Shown here in pieces: positions 34,408-42,314 of a stretch of DNA of 58,608 nt; position 1 is the first letter of the stretch; the number at the start of each line of letters is the position of its first letter. The notes beneath the pieces were generated by a model, which searched no databases, had not been told where the DNA came from, and saw nothing but the letters and a program-made list of their open reading frames with translations. The stretch is from Streptomyces sp. NRRL S-455 (GTDB lineage: Bacteria; Actinomycetota; Actinomycetes; Streptomycetales; Streptomycetaceae). The stretch lies in contig NZ_JOCT01000037.1 in the NCBI RefSeq assembly GCF_000717875.1, positions 1 to 58,608 on the forward strand, read 5' to 3'. A program made the translations under genes and the position numbers.

Positions 34408-34761
34408 TGGCTCCGTAAAGCCGTGGAGCCGACCGCCCCAGCCACGACGTGCCCTTTCTCTAGCGTCAGGTGGCTGATTGCTGTGCGCGCGGCACGGGCG
34501 CCGGCCGGGTTGGAGCGGGGCGGAGACAGGAGCGCAGGCCCGGCCGGGGGCCGGGCCGCGCGCGGTGAGCGGAGCGAGCCGCCTTGAACCAGTAGAGAAA
34601 GTTGTAACTCAGTCTGTGGTGGGGGGCGTGTCCGGTCCCGGTAGATGCTTGACACTTCGGTCCCAGCTGATGGTTGACAGTGGCCGTGTTCGGCTTTTCT
34701 GTGCGCGTCGTTGCGGCGTGTGTTGGGGCATGTGAGTAGGCGGTTGACGCAGGAGAGGACT
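34408..34761. other. Structured non-coding region
   Basis: 354 bp with several GC-rich complementary blocks (for example GCCGGCCGGG, CCCGGCCGGGGGCCGGG) and no credible frame. Together with the repeat before it, it looks like an RNA-forming or transposon-end sequence. TTGACA-like words near 34648 and 34673 could drive the next gene. Confidence 0.5.
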
Positions 34762-35196
34762 TTGAACGCAGAGGCTGGCTACGGGACACACCCCGAAGTG
34801 ATCGCGGTGCTTCTGGCGGCCATTGGAGGTGCAGCGGTGGTGCTCTCGTATGAGGAGGATCGGTCGTTCGCCGCTGTGAGCTTGAGTCGTTTCGGGTCTG
34901 TGGGGTCGTCGCGGCTGGACTGGAGTGGTGTTGAGGTCCTCCAGCGTTCGCCGGCCTTCGACGGCGAGGGGCTCCGGGAGCTCCTGAGCAGGTTGGCTCG
35001 CCCGGATGAGTTGGCAGTCGTGTTCTGGGGCAATCTTGCGGTGCCCTCGCTCGCCTTGGAGATCGGCCTGGTGGAGGCACAGGCCGACGCGATCCTGGAT
35101 TGTGGGTATGAGTGCTGGATCTACCTGGTCGATAGCGCGGTCGTGATCGAGTTCCAGGACGGCGAAGGCTTCACTGCCGGGCGGGTGCCGTCTTGA
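34762..35196 (+). CDS. Hypothetical 144-residue protein (AICE cargo)
   Basis: TTG 34762 is preceded by AGGAGAGG at good distance; GTG 34732 is the alternative. The product begins NAEAGYGTHPEVIAVLLAAI and is acidic and compact, with GLRELLSRLARPDELAVVFWG and a C-terminal YLVDSAVVIEF strand. Size and acidity resemble contact-system immunity proteins, but I recognise no family. Confidence 0.55.
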   Translation: MNAEAGYGTHPEVIAVLLAAIGGAAVVLSYEEDRSFAAVSLSRFGSVGSSRLDWSGVEVLQRSPAFDGEGLRELLSRLARPDELAVVFWGNLAVPSLALEIGLVEAQADAILDCGYECWIYLVDSAVVIEFQDGEGFTAGRVPS

Positions 35197-35212
35197 CCTC
35201 GGTGGAAGCACA

Positions 35213-35593
35213 TCAGCATCCAGCGCGAGGCTTGAAGCCGTACGCACAGAGCGGGAGTTCGACCCCATGCCGGTGAGCTAGCGGCAGGAACAGCACTGGT
35301 CGAATCGTCCACGTGATGCGGGTGCTGGCGTGGGTCAGAGAGACTGTGCAGGGTTCCATGCGTAAGAGGGCTCGTCGCGTGTCGATGCGGCCGTCGTAGA
35401 GCCAGGCCCAGGCCTCGTCGGAAGCGTCCGGGTCGAGTGCCGGTGAGATGGTTCGCAGGGCGACCGCTACCCATCTGTCCGCCTGCGGTGCCGAGTAGGC
35501 GTCGAACGATGCCCGGAGTGCCGGCCACCCCTTCTCGTCGTTGACGTCCTGCGTCCAGCACTCGCACCAGAAGCCCCGCTGGGGCTTGTCCAT
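35213..35593 (-). CDS. Hypothetical protein coupled to the ATPase gene
   Basis: 126 residues. Its ATG overlaps the stop of the HATPase gene (TGATG), so the two are co-translated. It contains DKPQRGFWCECWTQDVNDE and two Trp-rich patches (DEAWAWLYDG, RITWTIRPVLFLPL). I know no family; the tight coupling suggests a partner or target of the ATPase-like protein. Confidence 0.6.
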   Translation of the reverse strand: MDKPQRGFWCECWTQDVNDEKGWPALRASFDAYSAPQADRWVAVALRTISPALDPDASDEAWAWLYDGRIDTRRALLRMEPCTVSLTHASTRITWTIRPVLFLPLAHRHGVELPLCAYGFKPRAGC

Positions 35594-36018
35594 CAGCGTG
35601 AGTGTCCTCCGGGCCGGGTGTCGGTGAACAGCTCGGCGGTGACGGTGTAGCCGCTGTGGCTGCCGTGGACGACGACCCGGTGTGCGATGACGCTGACCAT
35701 GCCCAAGCCGCGGCCGTGTACCGCGTCCTCGCTTGGCTGCTCGACCTTCGGGGCGGTGCCCGTTCCTCCCTCGTCGGTGACTGACAGGGCGACCACCTTG
35801 GGGGAGACCGCGAGGGCCAGGTGGAAGCTGCCGAGTCCGCCGCTCGCGGTGTGGAGGATCGCGTTCGCGCTCAGTTCGCTCACGATCAGCTCGGCGTCGT
35901 CGGCCAGGGGCGATCCGCGCAGGATGTCCCGCGTCCAGCGGCGGGCCCGGCTCACCTCTTCCGGAAAACCTGGGCAAGTGAGTCCCCAGACCCGGACAGT
36001 GCTCGTATACTCGTGCAT
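35593..36018 (-). CDS. HATPase-fold protein (SpoIIAB/RsbW-like)
   Basis: 141 residues from ATG 36018, chosen for its AAGGAA site rather than ATG 36048. It shows EELIVSEL-like ELIVSELSANAILHT (N-box with Asn), VTDEGGTGTAP (G1-box) and GRGLGMVSVIA (G2-box), the ATP-binding signature of the anti-sigma-factor kinase group. Such short ATPases are very common in Streptomyces and in AICE regulatory regions. A KorSA-like half operator (CTCGTATAC) lies at its start, so it may be controlled by the GntR gene. Confidence 0.85.
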   Translation of the reverse strand: MHEYTSTVRVWGLTCPGFPEEVSRARRWTRDILRGSPLADDAELIVSELSANAILHTASGGLGSFHLALAVSPKVVALSVTDEGGTGTAPKVEQPSEDAVHGRGLGMVSVIAHRVVVHGSHSGYTVTAELFTDTRPGGHSR

Positions 36019-36064
36019 ACAAGTTCCTTCGTGCTGGTAGGCCGCCATGTGCAGCGGGTTCGGG

Positions 36065-36496
36065 CTAGACGAGTTTCACGCCGTCGTGGGCGCGGATGGC
36101 CGGCGGGGATACCGCGTCGAGTGCGTCCAGGACGCGGATCGCGTATGCCTCGTCGGCGAGTTCGATGACCTCTTCGCGGGTGGCCCAGCGCAGTGCGCGG
36201 GTCTCGTCCCCGGTGGTGGGCGTGCCGTCGGCGGCCTCACAGCGGAAGACCATGGAGACGATCAAGCCCTTCATGTTCTTGTAGATCCCGGTCAGGGTCG
36301 CGGGAAGCGCGATCTTGATGCCGGTCTCTTCGAGAACCTCACGCTGGAGAGCTTCGGGGATGGTTTCCTCGCGTTCGAGGACTCCGCCCGGGGGTTCCCA
36401 GTGGCCATTGTCGCGGCGCTTGATCAAGAGGGCCCGGCCCTGGTCGTCGACGATGACTCCGGCGACGCTCACGGAGTGCGGACGGTCGGTGCTCAC
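36065..36496 (-). CDS. Nudix hydrolase, Pif-like
   Basis: 143 residues from GTG 36496 (AGAGGAAC site). The Nudix box is complete: GG-x5-E-x7-REVLEETGI (from GGVLEREETIPEAL on). In pSAM2 the Nudix-domain protein Pif blocks redundant transfer between cells that already carry the element, and its gene sits next to the KorSA-type regulator as here. A general nucleotide-cleaning role is the alternative. Confidence 0.85.
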   Translation of the reverse strand: MSTDRPHSVSVAGVIVDDQGRALLIKRRDNGHWEPPGGVLEREETIPEALQREVLEETGIKIALPATLTGIYKNMKGLIVSMVFRCEAADGTPTTGDETRALRWATREEVIELADEAYAIRVLDALDAVSPPAIRAHDGVKLV

Positions 36497-36551
36497 GTTC
36501 CTCTGCCCTCTCGGATGGCTAGGCTCTCCACCGTAGCAACAAAGCTCGCCC

Positions 36552-36567
36552 ACTCGTCTAGATACCT
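36552..36567. promoter_or_regulatory. KorSA-like operator upstream of the GntR gene
   Basis: ACTCGTCTAGATACCT shares the ACTCGTCTA half with the sites at 37430, 37503 and 40412. It lies 13 bp before the GntR start, between it and the divergent Nudix gene; autoregulation is likely. Confidence 0.65.
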
Positions 36568-36579
36568 AAAGGAGTACAC

Positions 36580-37368
36580 GTGCCCCCTCTTTCCTCCGGC
36601 CTCCTCGGCGACCTCGACCCCACGAGCGATCGTGCGGTCTTCCGGCAGATCGCCGACCAGCTGCGCGAGGCCATCGACCGTGGGCGATTCAAGGAGGGCG
36701 AAAAGCTGCCCTCCGAGGCCGAACTAGTCGAGCATTACGGGGTTTCCCGTATGACGGTTCGAAACTCCTTCTCCGTCCTCCAGGGCGAGGGCCTGGTGCA
36801 CGCCGAGCACGGCAAGGGCGTCTTCGTGCGACCACGACCGCCTGTACGGCGGCTCGCCTCCGACCGGTTCGCCCGGCGCCACCGCGAGCAGGGGAAGTCC
36901 GCGTTCATCGTGGAGGCCGACGCCGCCGGCAGTCACCCGCAGGTGGACAGCCTGGAGGTTAAGGAGGAGAAGGCCAGCCAGGAGGTCTCCACCCGGCTCG
37001 GGTCCGTGCGGCGAGTGCTCGCCCGGCGTCGCCGGTATCTGCTGGACGGGCGGCCGGTGGAGTTCGCCACCTCGTATCTGCCGCTCGACATCGCACGGGG
37101 CACGCCGATCGCCGAGCCGAACCCCGGGCCCGGTGGAATCTACGCACGCCTCGAGGAGCTGGGACACCGCCTCGACCACTTTGAGGAAGAGATCCGCGCC
37201 CGGATGCCCTCGCCCGACGAGGTGCGCACGTTGCGGCTGGCTTCCGGCGTGCCGGTCATTCACCTGATCCGCACGGCGTTCGACCAGGAAGGGCGGGCCG
37301 TAGAGGTCTGCGACACAGTCATGGCGGCCGACGCGTACGTCCTGTCGTATCAGCTCCCGGCGACGTGA
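36580..37368 (+). CDS. GntR-family (HutC subfamily) repressor, KorSA-like
   Basis: 262 residues from GTG 36580 (AAAGGAG upstream). N-terminal winged helix: VFRQIADQLREAIDRG, KLPSEAELVEHYGVSRMTVR, then a UTRA effector domain with YLPLDIARG and VIHLIRTAFDQEGRAVEVCD. In pSAM2, KorSA is a GntR repressor of pra and its own gene, and its loss triggers transfer. The repeated ACTCGT...ACGAGT operators around this gene and before the downstream operons fit such a master switch. Confidence 0.88.
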   Translation: MPPLSSGLLGDLDPTSDRAVFRQIADQLREAIDRGRFKEGEKLPSEAELVEHYGVSRMTVRNSFSVLQGEGLVHAEHGKGVFVRPRPPVRRLASDRFARRHREQGKSAFIVEADAAGSHPQVDSLEVKEEKASQEVSTRLGSVRRVLARRRRYLLDGRPVEFATSYLPLDIARGTPIAEPNPGPGGIYARLEELGHRLDHFEEEIRARMPSPDEVRTLRLASGVPVIHLIRTAFDQEGRAVEVCDTVMAADAYVLSYQLPAT

Positions 37369-37429
37369 GCGCCTGACCGGTGGTGGTGCGCGGGGAGGCT
37401 TCTCCGAACTCGTACACCCCAACAGGCTT

Positions 37430-37445
37430 ACTCGTATAGACGAGT
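37430..37445. promoter_or_regulatory. KorSA-like operator, best palindrome
   Basis: ACTCGT-ATAG-ACGAGT, perfect 6-bp arms, in the promoter region of the transfer operon. Confidence 0.7.
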
Positions 37446-37502
37446 GGGCAAGTTGTGTGGCAAGGTGGTTGCCGTTCCCGGAGATCGGGTTCGAACGCCG
37501 CA

Positions 37503-37518
37503 TCTTGTATAGACGAGT
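37503..37518. promoter_or_regulatory. KorSA-like operator, second copy
   Basis: TCTTGT-ATAG-ACGAGT, 16 bp before the SCO3933-like gene start and 57 bp after the first copy. Confidence 0.65.
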
Positions 37519-37533
37519 AGATGGGAAGAAGTC

Positions 37534-37890
37534 TTGCGCACCATCCGTGTAGAGACCTCCGCCGCGACGATCCTGCTGACCGAGGCGCCCGAGCCCAAGG
37601 TCCGCGACCGGCAGACGGGCGAGATCGCCAAGGACGCCACCAGCGGAGAGGCCCTGATGACGATCGGCGTCGTCTACCTGGAAGACGGCGAGTCGTCGCT
37701 GATCAAGGTCACCGTTCCGGAGAGTGGAGTGTCCGAGGGGCTCACGCTCGGGGCTTCGGTCTCGCTGCCGGGGCTGGTGGCCCGACCGTGGGAGAGCGTC
37801 TTCAACGGGCAGCAGCGGCACGGCATCGCTTACCGCGCCGCCGCCGTGACACCGGCCGTGTTCCCGGCCACCACCGGGGCCGCTGCCTGA
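37534..37890 (+). CDS. SCO3933-family regulatory protein
   Basis: 118 residues from TTG 37534 (GGGAAGAAG site). Matches the small AICE protein family seen before TraB genes: RDRQTGEIAKDATSGEALMT, TVPESGVSEGLTLGASVSL, ARPWESVFNGQQRHGIAYR. Its biochemical role is not known; it may bind DNA or the translocase. The stop overlaps the translocase start (TGATG). Confidence 0.82.
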   Translation: MRTIRVETSAATILLTEAPEPKVRDRQTGEIAKDATSGEALMTIGVVYLEDGESSLIKVTVPESGVSEGLTLGASVSLPGLVARPWESVFNGQQRHGIAYRAAAVTPAVFPATTGAAA

Positions 37891-39266
37891 TGACCGACCT
37901 GACGACACTCCTGGAAGTGGGTGGTCCTGTCGCCGCACTCGGCGGCGGGGCCGCCTACGCCCGGGCCAAGCACCCCGGGGTGTACTGGTCCACGGTCGGC
38001 CTGCCGATATCCACGGCCCGGCTCCTCAGCTCCTACGGCTCGGTCATGGAGGCCTGCGGCCTGACCGTGGCTCCGTCCCGGCTGCGGATGCTGGCGGTCA
38101 AAGCCACCACGCGCCGTGAAGTCCGGCCCGTACCGCCGCGTCGGGGCATCATCCGGCCCACCTCGACCGGGCTGCGGCTGCGGCTCCGGCTCGCTCCGGG
38201 GCAGGAACCAGCCGACGTCGCCGCCTCGGCGGAACGGCTGCGGCACGCCTGGGGCGTTCATGCGGTGTACGTCTCGACGGTCAAGCCGGGTGTGGTCGAA
38301 CTGCGTCTTGTCGGCTTCGATGTCCTGCACCGGGTGCGGATGCCCCGCAAGATCGACAGTGGATTGCTGAGCGTTCCGGTTGCCCTGCGGGAGGACGCCA
38401 CGCCCTTCGTGCGCGACTACCGGACCGTGCCCCACCAACTCACCCTCGGCGCGACGCTGTCGGGCAAGTCCATGTATCTGCGGCACCTGATCGCCGGACT
38501 CGCCTCTCAGCCGGTCGCCTTGGTCGGCATCGACTGCAAGCGTGGTGTGGAGCTGGCACCGTTCGCTCCTCGGCTGTCCGCGCTGGCTACCGACCCGGAG
38601 CAGGCCGCCGAGCTGCTGCCCGTGCTTGTGAAGGAAATGGAGGACCGATACGACCTGATCAAGGCCCGGCAGGGCATCGCCCCGGACACTCCGGCCGAGG
38701 AAATCACTTCGGACGTCTGGGGACTGCCCGACTCCGAACGCCCCGTTCCCCTCGTTCTGTTCGTGGACGAGGTCGCTGAACTCTTCCTCGTCGCCACCAG
38801 GAAGGACGAGGAACGCCGGGACGAGATGGTCACCCAGCTCATCCGGCTCGCCCAACTCGGTCGCGCGGCTGGCATCTACCTGGAGGTCTGCGGGCAGCGC
38901 TTCGGCGCCGAACTCGGCAAGGGCGCCACCATGCTGCGAGCGCAGTTGACGGGTCGCGTCTGCCACCGGGTGAACGACGAGGCCTCCGCGAAGATGGCGC
39001 TCGGCGACATCGCACCCGAAGCGGTCACGGCCGCCTGCGCCATCGCCCCCGAACGGCCCGGCCTCGCCGTGGCCGGTGACACCTCGGGCGGCTGGTCCCG
39101 CATCCGCACGCCGTACTTGTCGCTGGGCGACGCGGCCGAGACCTGCCGCGAGTCGGCCCACCTGGTTCCCGACCTGCCCGCGCTCAAGCCTTTCCGGCCC
39201 GACGTGCCCGTACGGCCCGTCGAGACACCGGGCCCGGCGGTGCGGCCCCGACCGGTGACCGACTGA
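37890..39266 (+). CDS. FtsK/SpoIIIE-type conjugative DNA translocase (TraB/TraSA)
   Basis: 458 residues from ATG 37890. One short hydrophobic segment near the N-terminus may anchor it in the membrane. Walker A GATLSGKS (residues 187-194), Walker B LVLFVDEV (~286-293) and the FtsK-like end AQLGRAAGIYLEVCGQRFGAEL are intact. In Streptomyces a single hexameric FtsK-like pump transfers double-stranded plasmid or AICE DNA between mycelia. It is shorter than pTraB of large plasmids but typical for AICEs. Confidence 0.92.
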   Translation: MTDLTTLLEVGGPVAALGGGAAYARAKHPGVYWSTVGLPISTARLLSSYGSVMEACGLTVAPSRLRMLAVKATTRREVRPVPPRRGIIRPTSTGLRLRLRLAPGQEPADVAASAERLRHAWGVHAVYVSTVKPGVVELRLVGFDVLHRVRMPRKIDSGLLSVPVALREDATPFVRDYRTVPHQLTLGATLSGKSMYLRHLIAGLASQPVALVGIDCKRGVELAPFAPRLSALATDPEQAAELLPVLVKEMEDRYDLIKARQGIAPDTPAEEITSDVWGLPDSERPVPLVLFVDEVAELFLVATRKDEERRDEMVTQLIRLAQLGRAAGIYLEVCGQRFGAELGKGATMLRAQLTGRVCHRVNDEASAKMALGDIAPEAVTAACAIAPERPGLAVAGDTSGGWSRIRTPYLSLGDAAETCRESAHLVPDLPALKPFRPDVPVRPVETPGPAVRPRPVTD

Positions 39267-39345
39267 CCCGCGCAACCTCGGTCGGCGTGACCGCCTCACG
39301 CCACGTCCCTACCCCTCCCATGCCCGAACCGGAAGGAGCCGCAGC

Positions 39346-40005
39346 ATGCGCGCCAACCTGGCCCGCGTCGATGCGGTGCTCGTTCAGGCGGTCATCGCCG
39401 CCGCGCTGTCCTTCGCCCACCTCCATGACGTCGCCTCGGCGGCCGGACAGGACGGGTGGAAAGCGTGGGCCTACCCGATCAGCGTCGACCTGCTGCTCGT
39501 TGCAGCCTGGCGCCGACTGCGCTCCGGGGAGGCGAAAGCGGCCGGGTGGTGCTGGTTCCTGATCGCACTCGCAGCGTCCCTCGGTGCGAACGTGGCCACA
39601 GCCGGACTGCTCGACCTGGACCACGTACCGGCCTGGCTCCGCATCCTCGTCGCGGGCTGGCCCGCGGTCGCTTTCCTTGGCGGAACCCTCCTGGTCCACT
39701 CGCCGCCGGCGTCGCCGGATGAGACCGGGAACGCCGTGGCCCAACAGCAACCCGAGGACATCGAGGACCAGGAGGACGTGCCTCAGCCTGCACAAGAACC
39801 ACCGATGCCACCGGTAGCCGACCCGGCACCTGACCCACCGTCGGCCCCGACTCCGGTCGCTGTCCCGGTCGCCCTGGTCGAGCACGCCCGCAAAGTCGCC
39901 GCCGAGTACCACGCCCGTACCGGAACGGCCATCGACACCCCGACCCTGCGCGCCCGACTCGGCGTCCCGCCGCCCATGGCCGACGCCATCGCCGCCCAGC
40001 TCTGA
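39346..40005 (+). CDS. DUF2637 membrane protein (SpdB-like)
   Basis: 219 residues; ATG 39346 follows GAAGGAGCC. N-terminal DUF2637 with four helices (VQAVIAAALSFAHL, WAYPISVDLLLVAAW, WFLIALAASLGANVATAG, ILVAGWPAVAFLGGTLLV), a Pro/Glu-rich linker and a C-terminal domain resembling winged-helix segments (ARTGTAIDTPTLRARLGVPP). Such proteins help intramycelial plasmid spreading. Confidence 0.85.
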   Translation: MRANLARVDAVLVQAVIAAALSFAHLHDVASAAGQDGWKAWAYPISVDLLLVAAWRRLRSGEAKAAGWCWFLIALAASLGANVATAGLLDLDHVPAWLRILVAGWPAVAFLGGTLLVHSPPASPDETGNAVAQQQPEDIEDQEDVPQPAQEPPMPPVADPAPDPPSAPTPVAVPVALVEHARKVAAEYHARTGTAIDTPTLRARLGVPPPMADAIAAQL

Positions 40006-40017
40006 GAGGAGACCCAC

Positions 40018-40209
40018 GTGAGCGCCAACCGCCGTTTCCGCTCCGTCACCCGCATCGGCCCCGTCCAGGTCGGCACGTCCTACGACGGTCGCGGCCGGGA
40101 GAAGCACACCGCCGCCTGCACAGCCCCGCGCTGCGGCTTCTCCGCCGACTACGACAGCCGCGCTGCCGCCGAGCTGGCCGCCCGTACCCACCGCTGCCCC
40201 GTCCGCTGA
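40018..40209 (+). CDS. Mobile element transfer protein (small, Cys-containing)
   Basis: 63 residues from GTG 40018 (GAGAGGAGACC). Contains TRIGPVQVGTSYDGRGREKH, CTAPRCGF and AARTHRC; four residues could bind a metal. Found in this position in many AICEs as a transfer or spread protein of unknown mechanism. Confidence 0.8.
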   Translation: MSANRRFRSVTRIGPVQVGTSYDGRGREKHTAACTAPRCGFSADYDSRAAAELAARTHRCPVR

Positions 40210-40224
40210 AAGGACCCGGAAACC

Positions 40225-40419
40225 GTGACCGTCAGCCTGCCGCTCGTCGTCGTCCTCGGCTTCTTCGCCTGGGGAGCGGTCAAGTTCCTCGGCGTCCGCA
40301 CGTGGATCGTCGTCCTGATCGCCCTCTTCGGCTTCTGGCTCTCGCACACGTTCATGGCCCCCGCCATCGAGTCCGGTACGCGCTCCGGCGTGGACATCGT
40401 CAACGGCTCACATGACTAG
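40225..40419 (+). CDS. Small Spd-type membrane protein
   Basis: 64 residues from GTG 40225 (AAAGGACC). Two short hydrophobic stretches (LPLVVVLGFFAWGAVKFL; WIVVLIALFGFWLSHTFM) and a polar tail. Belongs to the spread operon; overlaps the KorSA-like site at 40412. Confidence 0.75.
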   Translation: MTVSLPLVVVLGFFAWGAVKFLGVRTWIVVLIALFGFWLSHTFMAPAIESGTRSGVDIVNGSHD

Positions 40420-40425
40420 ACGAGT
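40412..40425. promoter_or_regulatory. KorSA-like operator before spdD
   Basis: ATGACTAGACGAGT carries the CTAGACGAGT half of the other operators and lies 20 bp before the SpdD start. Confidence 0.55.
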
Positions 40426-40444
40426 AGGTAAGGAGAGCTTCGCT

Positions 40445-40690
40445 GTGTTCCTGCCCAAGTACCCCGACAGCCCGACACCGCCGCCCGCATACCGCCACAC
40501 CGTGGCCGACCAGGCGCCCGCGCGGCGTCCCGTTCCTCAGATCTCTGTCAGCACGGGAGCGGTCGCGGCCGTCCTCGTCGGCGGCGTCGTGCTGACCGCG
40601 CTCCTGGCCGCCGTCGCCGTCACGGCCGTCTCCGTGGCCGTCGCCGCCGTGGTCCTGCGCTCGATGCTCCGCGACCAGCACCGCCGCTGA
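40445..40690 (+). CDS. SpdD-like spread protein
   Basis: 81 residues from GTG 40445, preceded by AAGGAGAGC (an earlier in-frame ATG lies inside the operator and lacks a ribosome site). One long Ala/Val helix (VAAVLVGGVVLTALLAAVAV) and a basic end LRDQHRR. Spd proteins aid intramycelial spread of transferred DNA. Confidence 0.78.
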   Translation: MFLPKYPDSPTPPPAYRHTVADQAPARRPVPQISVSTGAVAAVLVGGVVLTALLAAVAVTAVSVAVAAVVLRSMLRDQHRR

Positions 40691-40697
40691 CACACCA

Positions 40698-40747
40698 GAC
40701 CCCCGGGGCGGCCTCGATACCGCCAAGCATCCGCCGCCCCGGGGGTC
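40698..40747. terminator. Perfect 15-bp hairpin between spd and rep
   Basis: GACCCCCGGGGCGGC (40698-40712) and GCCGCCCCGGGGGTC (40733-40747) pair fully over a 20-base loop, 8 bp after the spdD stop. Confidence 0.75.
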
Positions 40748-40780
40748 CTCTCCCTCCAGCCGAAACCAGAAGGAGAAGCC

Positions 40781-42139
40781 ATCATCACCCGCGCCACTCC
40801 GCCCCCGCTCCACGAACTCGGCGAACTGGCCGCCCTGGGCACCATGCCCGCACTTCTGCGCCAGCTCGCCGGCCTCGGCGGCTGCACCCACCCGATCCGC
40901 CTCGACGGCCACCGCATCGAGTACGACCTGAACACCCGCACCGGCGAGATCGGCAACGTCCTCCACCACCTCGACTCCTCCAGCCTCCCGGCCGGTCACC
41001 TCCTGGTCCGCTGCAACAACCGCCGCACCACCCGCTGCGCGGCCTGCGCCGAGGTCTACCGCCGCGACACCTTCCACCTGATCACCAGCGGCCTGCGCGG
41101 CGGCAAGGGCGTCCCCGAACGCGTCGCCGCCCACCCGCGCGTCTTCGCCACCTTCACCGCTCCCAGCTTCGGCCCGGTCCACAACCGCCCCACCGGCCAG
41201 GCCGGATCGGTCCGCCGCTGCCGCTGCGGCACCGTCCACGACCAAGACGACCCCGCCCTCGGCACCCCCCTCGACCCGGACACCTACGACTACGAAGCAG
41301 CCGTGCTCTGGAACGCGCATGCCGGTCCGCTGTGGCGGCGCTTCTCGACCTATCTGCGCCGGGAGGTCGCCAAGCGCGCTGGCCTGGCGCAGCGGGCCTT
41401 CCGCGAGCACGCCCGGGTGTCCTTCGCCAAGGTCGCCGAGTACCAGAAGCGCGGGGCCGTTCACTTCCACGCCGTGATTCGCATCGACGGACCTGAGGGC
41501 GGCGACACCCCGCCCCCTGCCTGGGCCACCGCCGAGTTGTTGACCGACGCCATTCGGGCAGCCGCCACCGCCGCTCGCGTGGACGGACCGGTCATCGACG
41601 GCCGCGCCCACACCTTCACCTTCGGCCGCCAACTCGACGTCCGCACCATCCGCTCCGCCGACTTCGACGGCGGCCAAGAGCTGACCGAACGGGCCGTCGC
41701 CGCGTACATCGCGAAGTACGCCACCAAGGGTGCCGAGACGGCCACCGGAGCTCTGGACCGGCCGCTGAAGTTCCTCGCCGAACTCGCCCAGCTCGACATC
41801 AGCGACCACGCCCGCCGCCTCATCCGCACCGCATGGACCCTCGGCGCCTACAAGGACCTCGAACACCTCCGCCTGCGGGCATGGGCCCACATGCTCGGAT
41901 TTCGCGGCCACTTCTCCACCAAGTCCCGCCGCTACTCCACCACCCTCGGCGCCCTCCGCGACGCCCGCGCCGAATGGCGCCGCGCACAAGCCGCCGCAGC
42001 GGCCGAGACCGACCAGGACACAACCCTCGTCCTCGCCCACTGGGTCTACGCCGGAACCGGCCTCACCGACGCCGAAGCCTGGCTCGCCGAAACCCTCGCA
42101 CCCGCCCCCGGAACGGAAGGAGAACCCACCCGTGCATGA
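40781..42139 (+). CDS. AICE replication initiator (RepSA-like)
   Basis: 431 residues from the first ATG (40844), or 452 if translation starts at ATC 40781, which sits right behind AGAAGGAGAAGCC and begins ITRATPPPLHELGELAALGT. No ATG, GTG or TTG lies between. The protein has a Cys cluster (CNNRRTTRCAACAEVYR; CRCG), the metal-type motif HFHAVIRIDG and YIAKYATKG near the likely nicking Tyr, as in rolling-circle initiators of pSAM2. It lets the excised circle replicate. The stop overlaps the xis start. Confidence 0.88.
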   Translation: MITRATPPPLHELGELAALGTMPALLRQLAGLGGCTHPIRLDGHRIEYDLNTRTGEIGNVLHHLDSSSLPAGHLLVRCNNRRTTRCAACAEVYRRDTFHLITSGLRGGKGVPERVAAHPRVFATFTAPSFGPVHNRPTGQAGSVRRCRCGTVHDQDDPALGTPLDPDTYDYEAAVLWNAHAGPLWRRFSTYLRREVAKRAGLAQRAFREHARVSFAKVAEYQKRGAVHFHAVIRIDGPEGGDTPPPAWATAELLTDAIRAAATAARVDGPVIDGRAHTFTFGRQLDVRTIRSADFDGGQELTERAVAAYIAKYATKGAETATGALDRPLKFLAELAQLDISDHARRLIRTAWTLGAYKDLEHLRLRAWAHMLGFRGHFSTKSRRYSTTLGALRDARAEWRRAQAAAAAETDQDTTLVLAHWVYAGTGLTDAEAWLAETLAPAPGTEGEPTRA

Positions 42140-42314
42140 CGACGAGCTGCTGACAGTGCCCGACGTGATGGCGCGGTTGAAGCTCGGCCGGTCCACGGTC
42201 TACGACCTGATTCGGTCTCGTCGCCTGCCCTCGATCACCATCGGCCGGTGCCGCCGCATTCCGGCACGGGCCGTCCGCGAGTACATCACCAACGAACTGG
42301 AGGCGGCGGCCTGA
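42132..42314 (+). CDS. xis: Excisionase (Xis), MerR-like helix-turn-helix
   Basis: 60 residues from GTG 42132 (GGAAGGAGAACC). One HTH: LLTVPDVMARLKLGRSTVYDLIRSRRLPS, written here in two overlapping halves as LLTVPDVMARLKLGRSTVYD and LIRSRRLPSI, then a basic wing. Directs the integrase toward excision. Overlaps rep by 8 bp and int by 1 bp (TGATG). Confidence 0.88.
   Translation: MHDDELLTVPDVMARLKLGRSTVYDLIRSRRLPSITIGRCRRIPARAVREYITNELEAAA

Noticed and set aside
37521..37889. Long N-terminal extension of the FtsK-like protein
   Set aside because: It overlaps the SCO3933-like gene in another frame; the TGATG junction gives the proper start at 37890.
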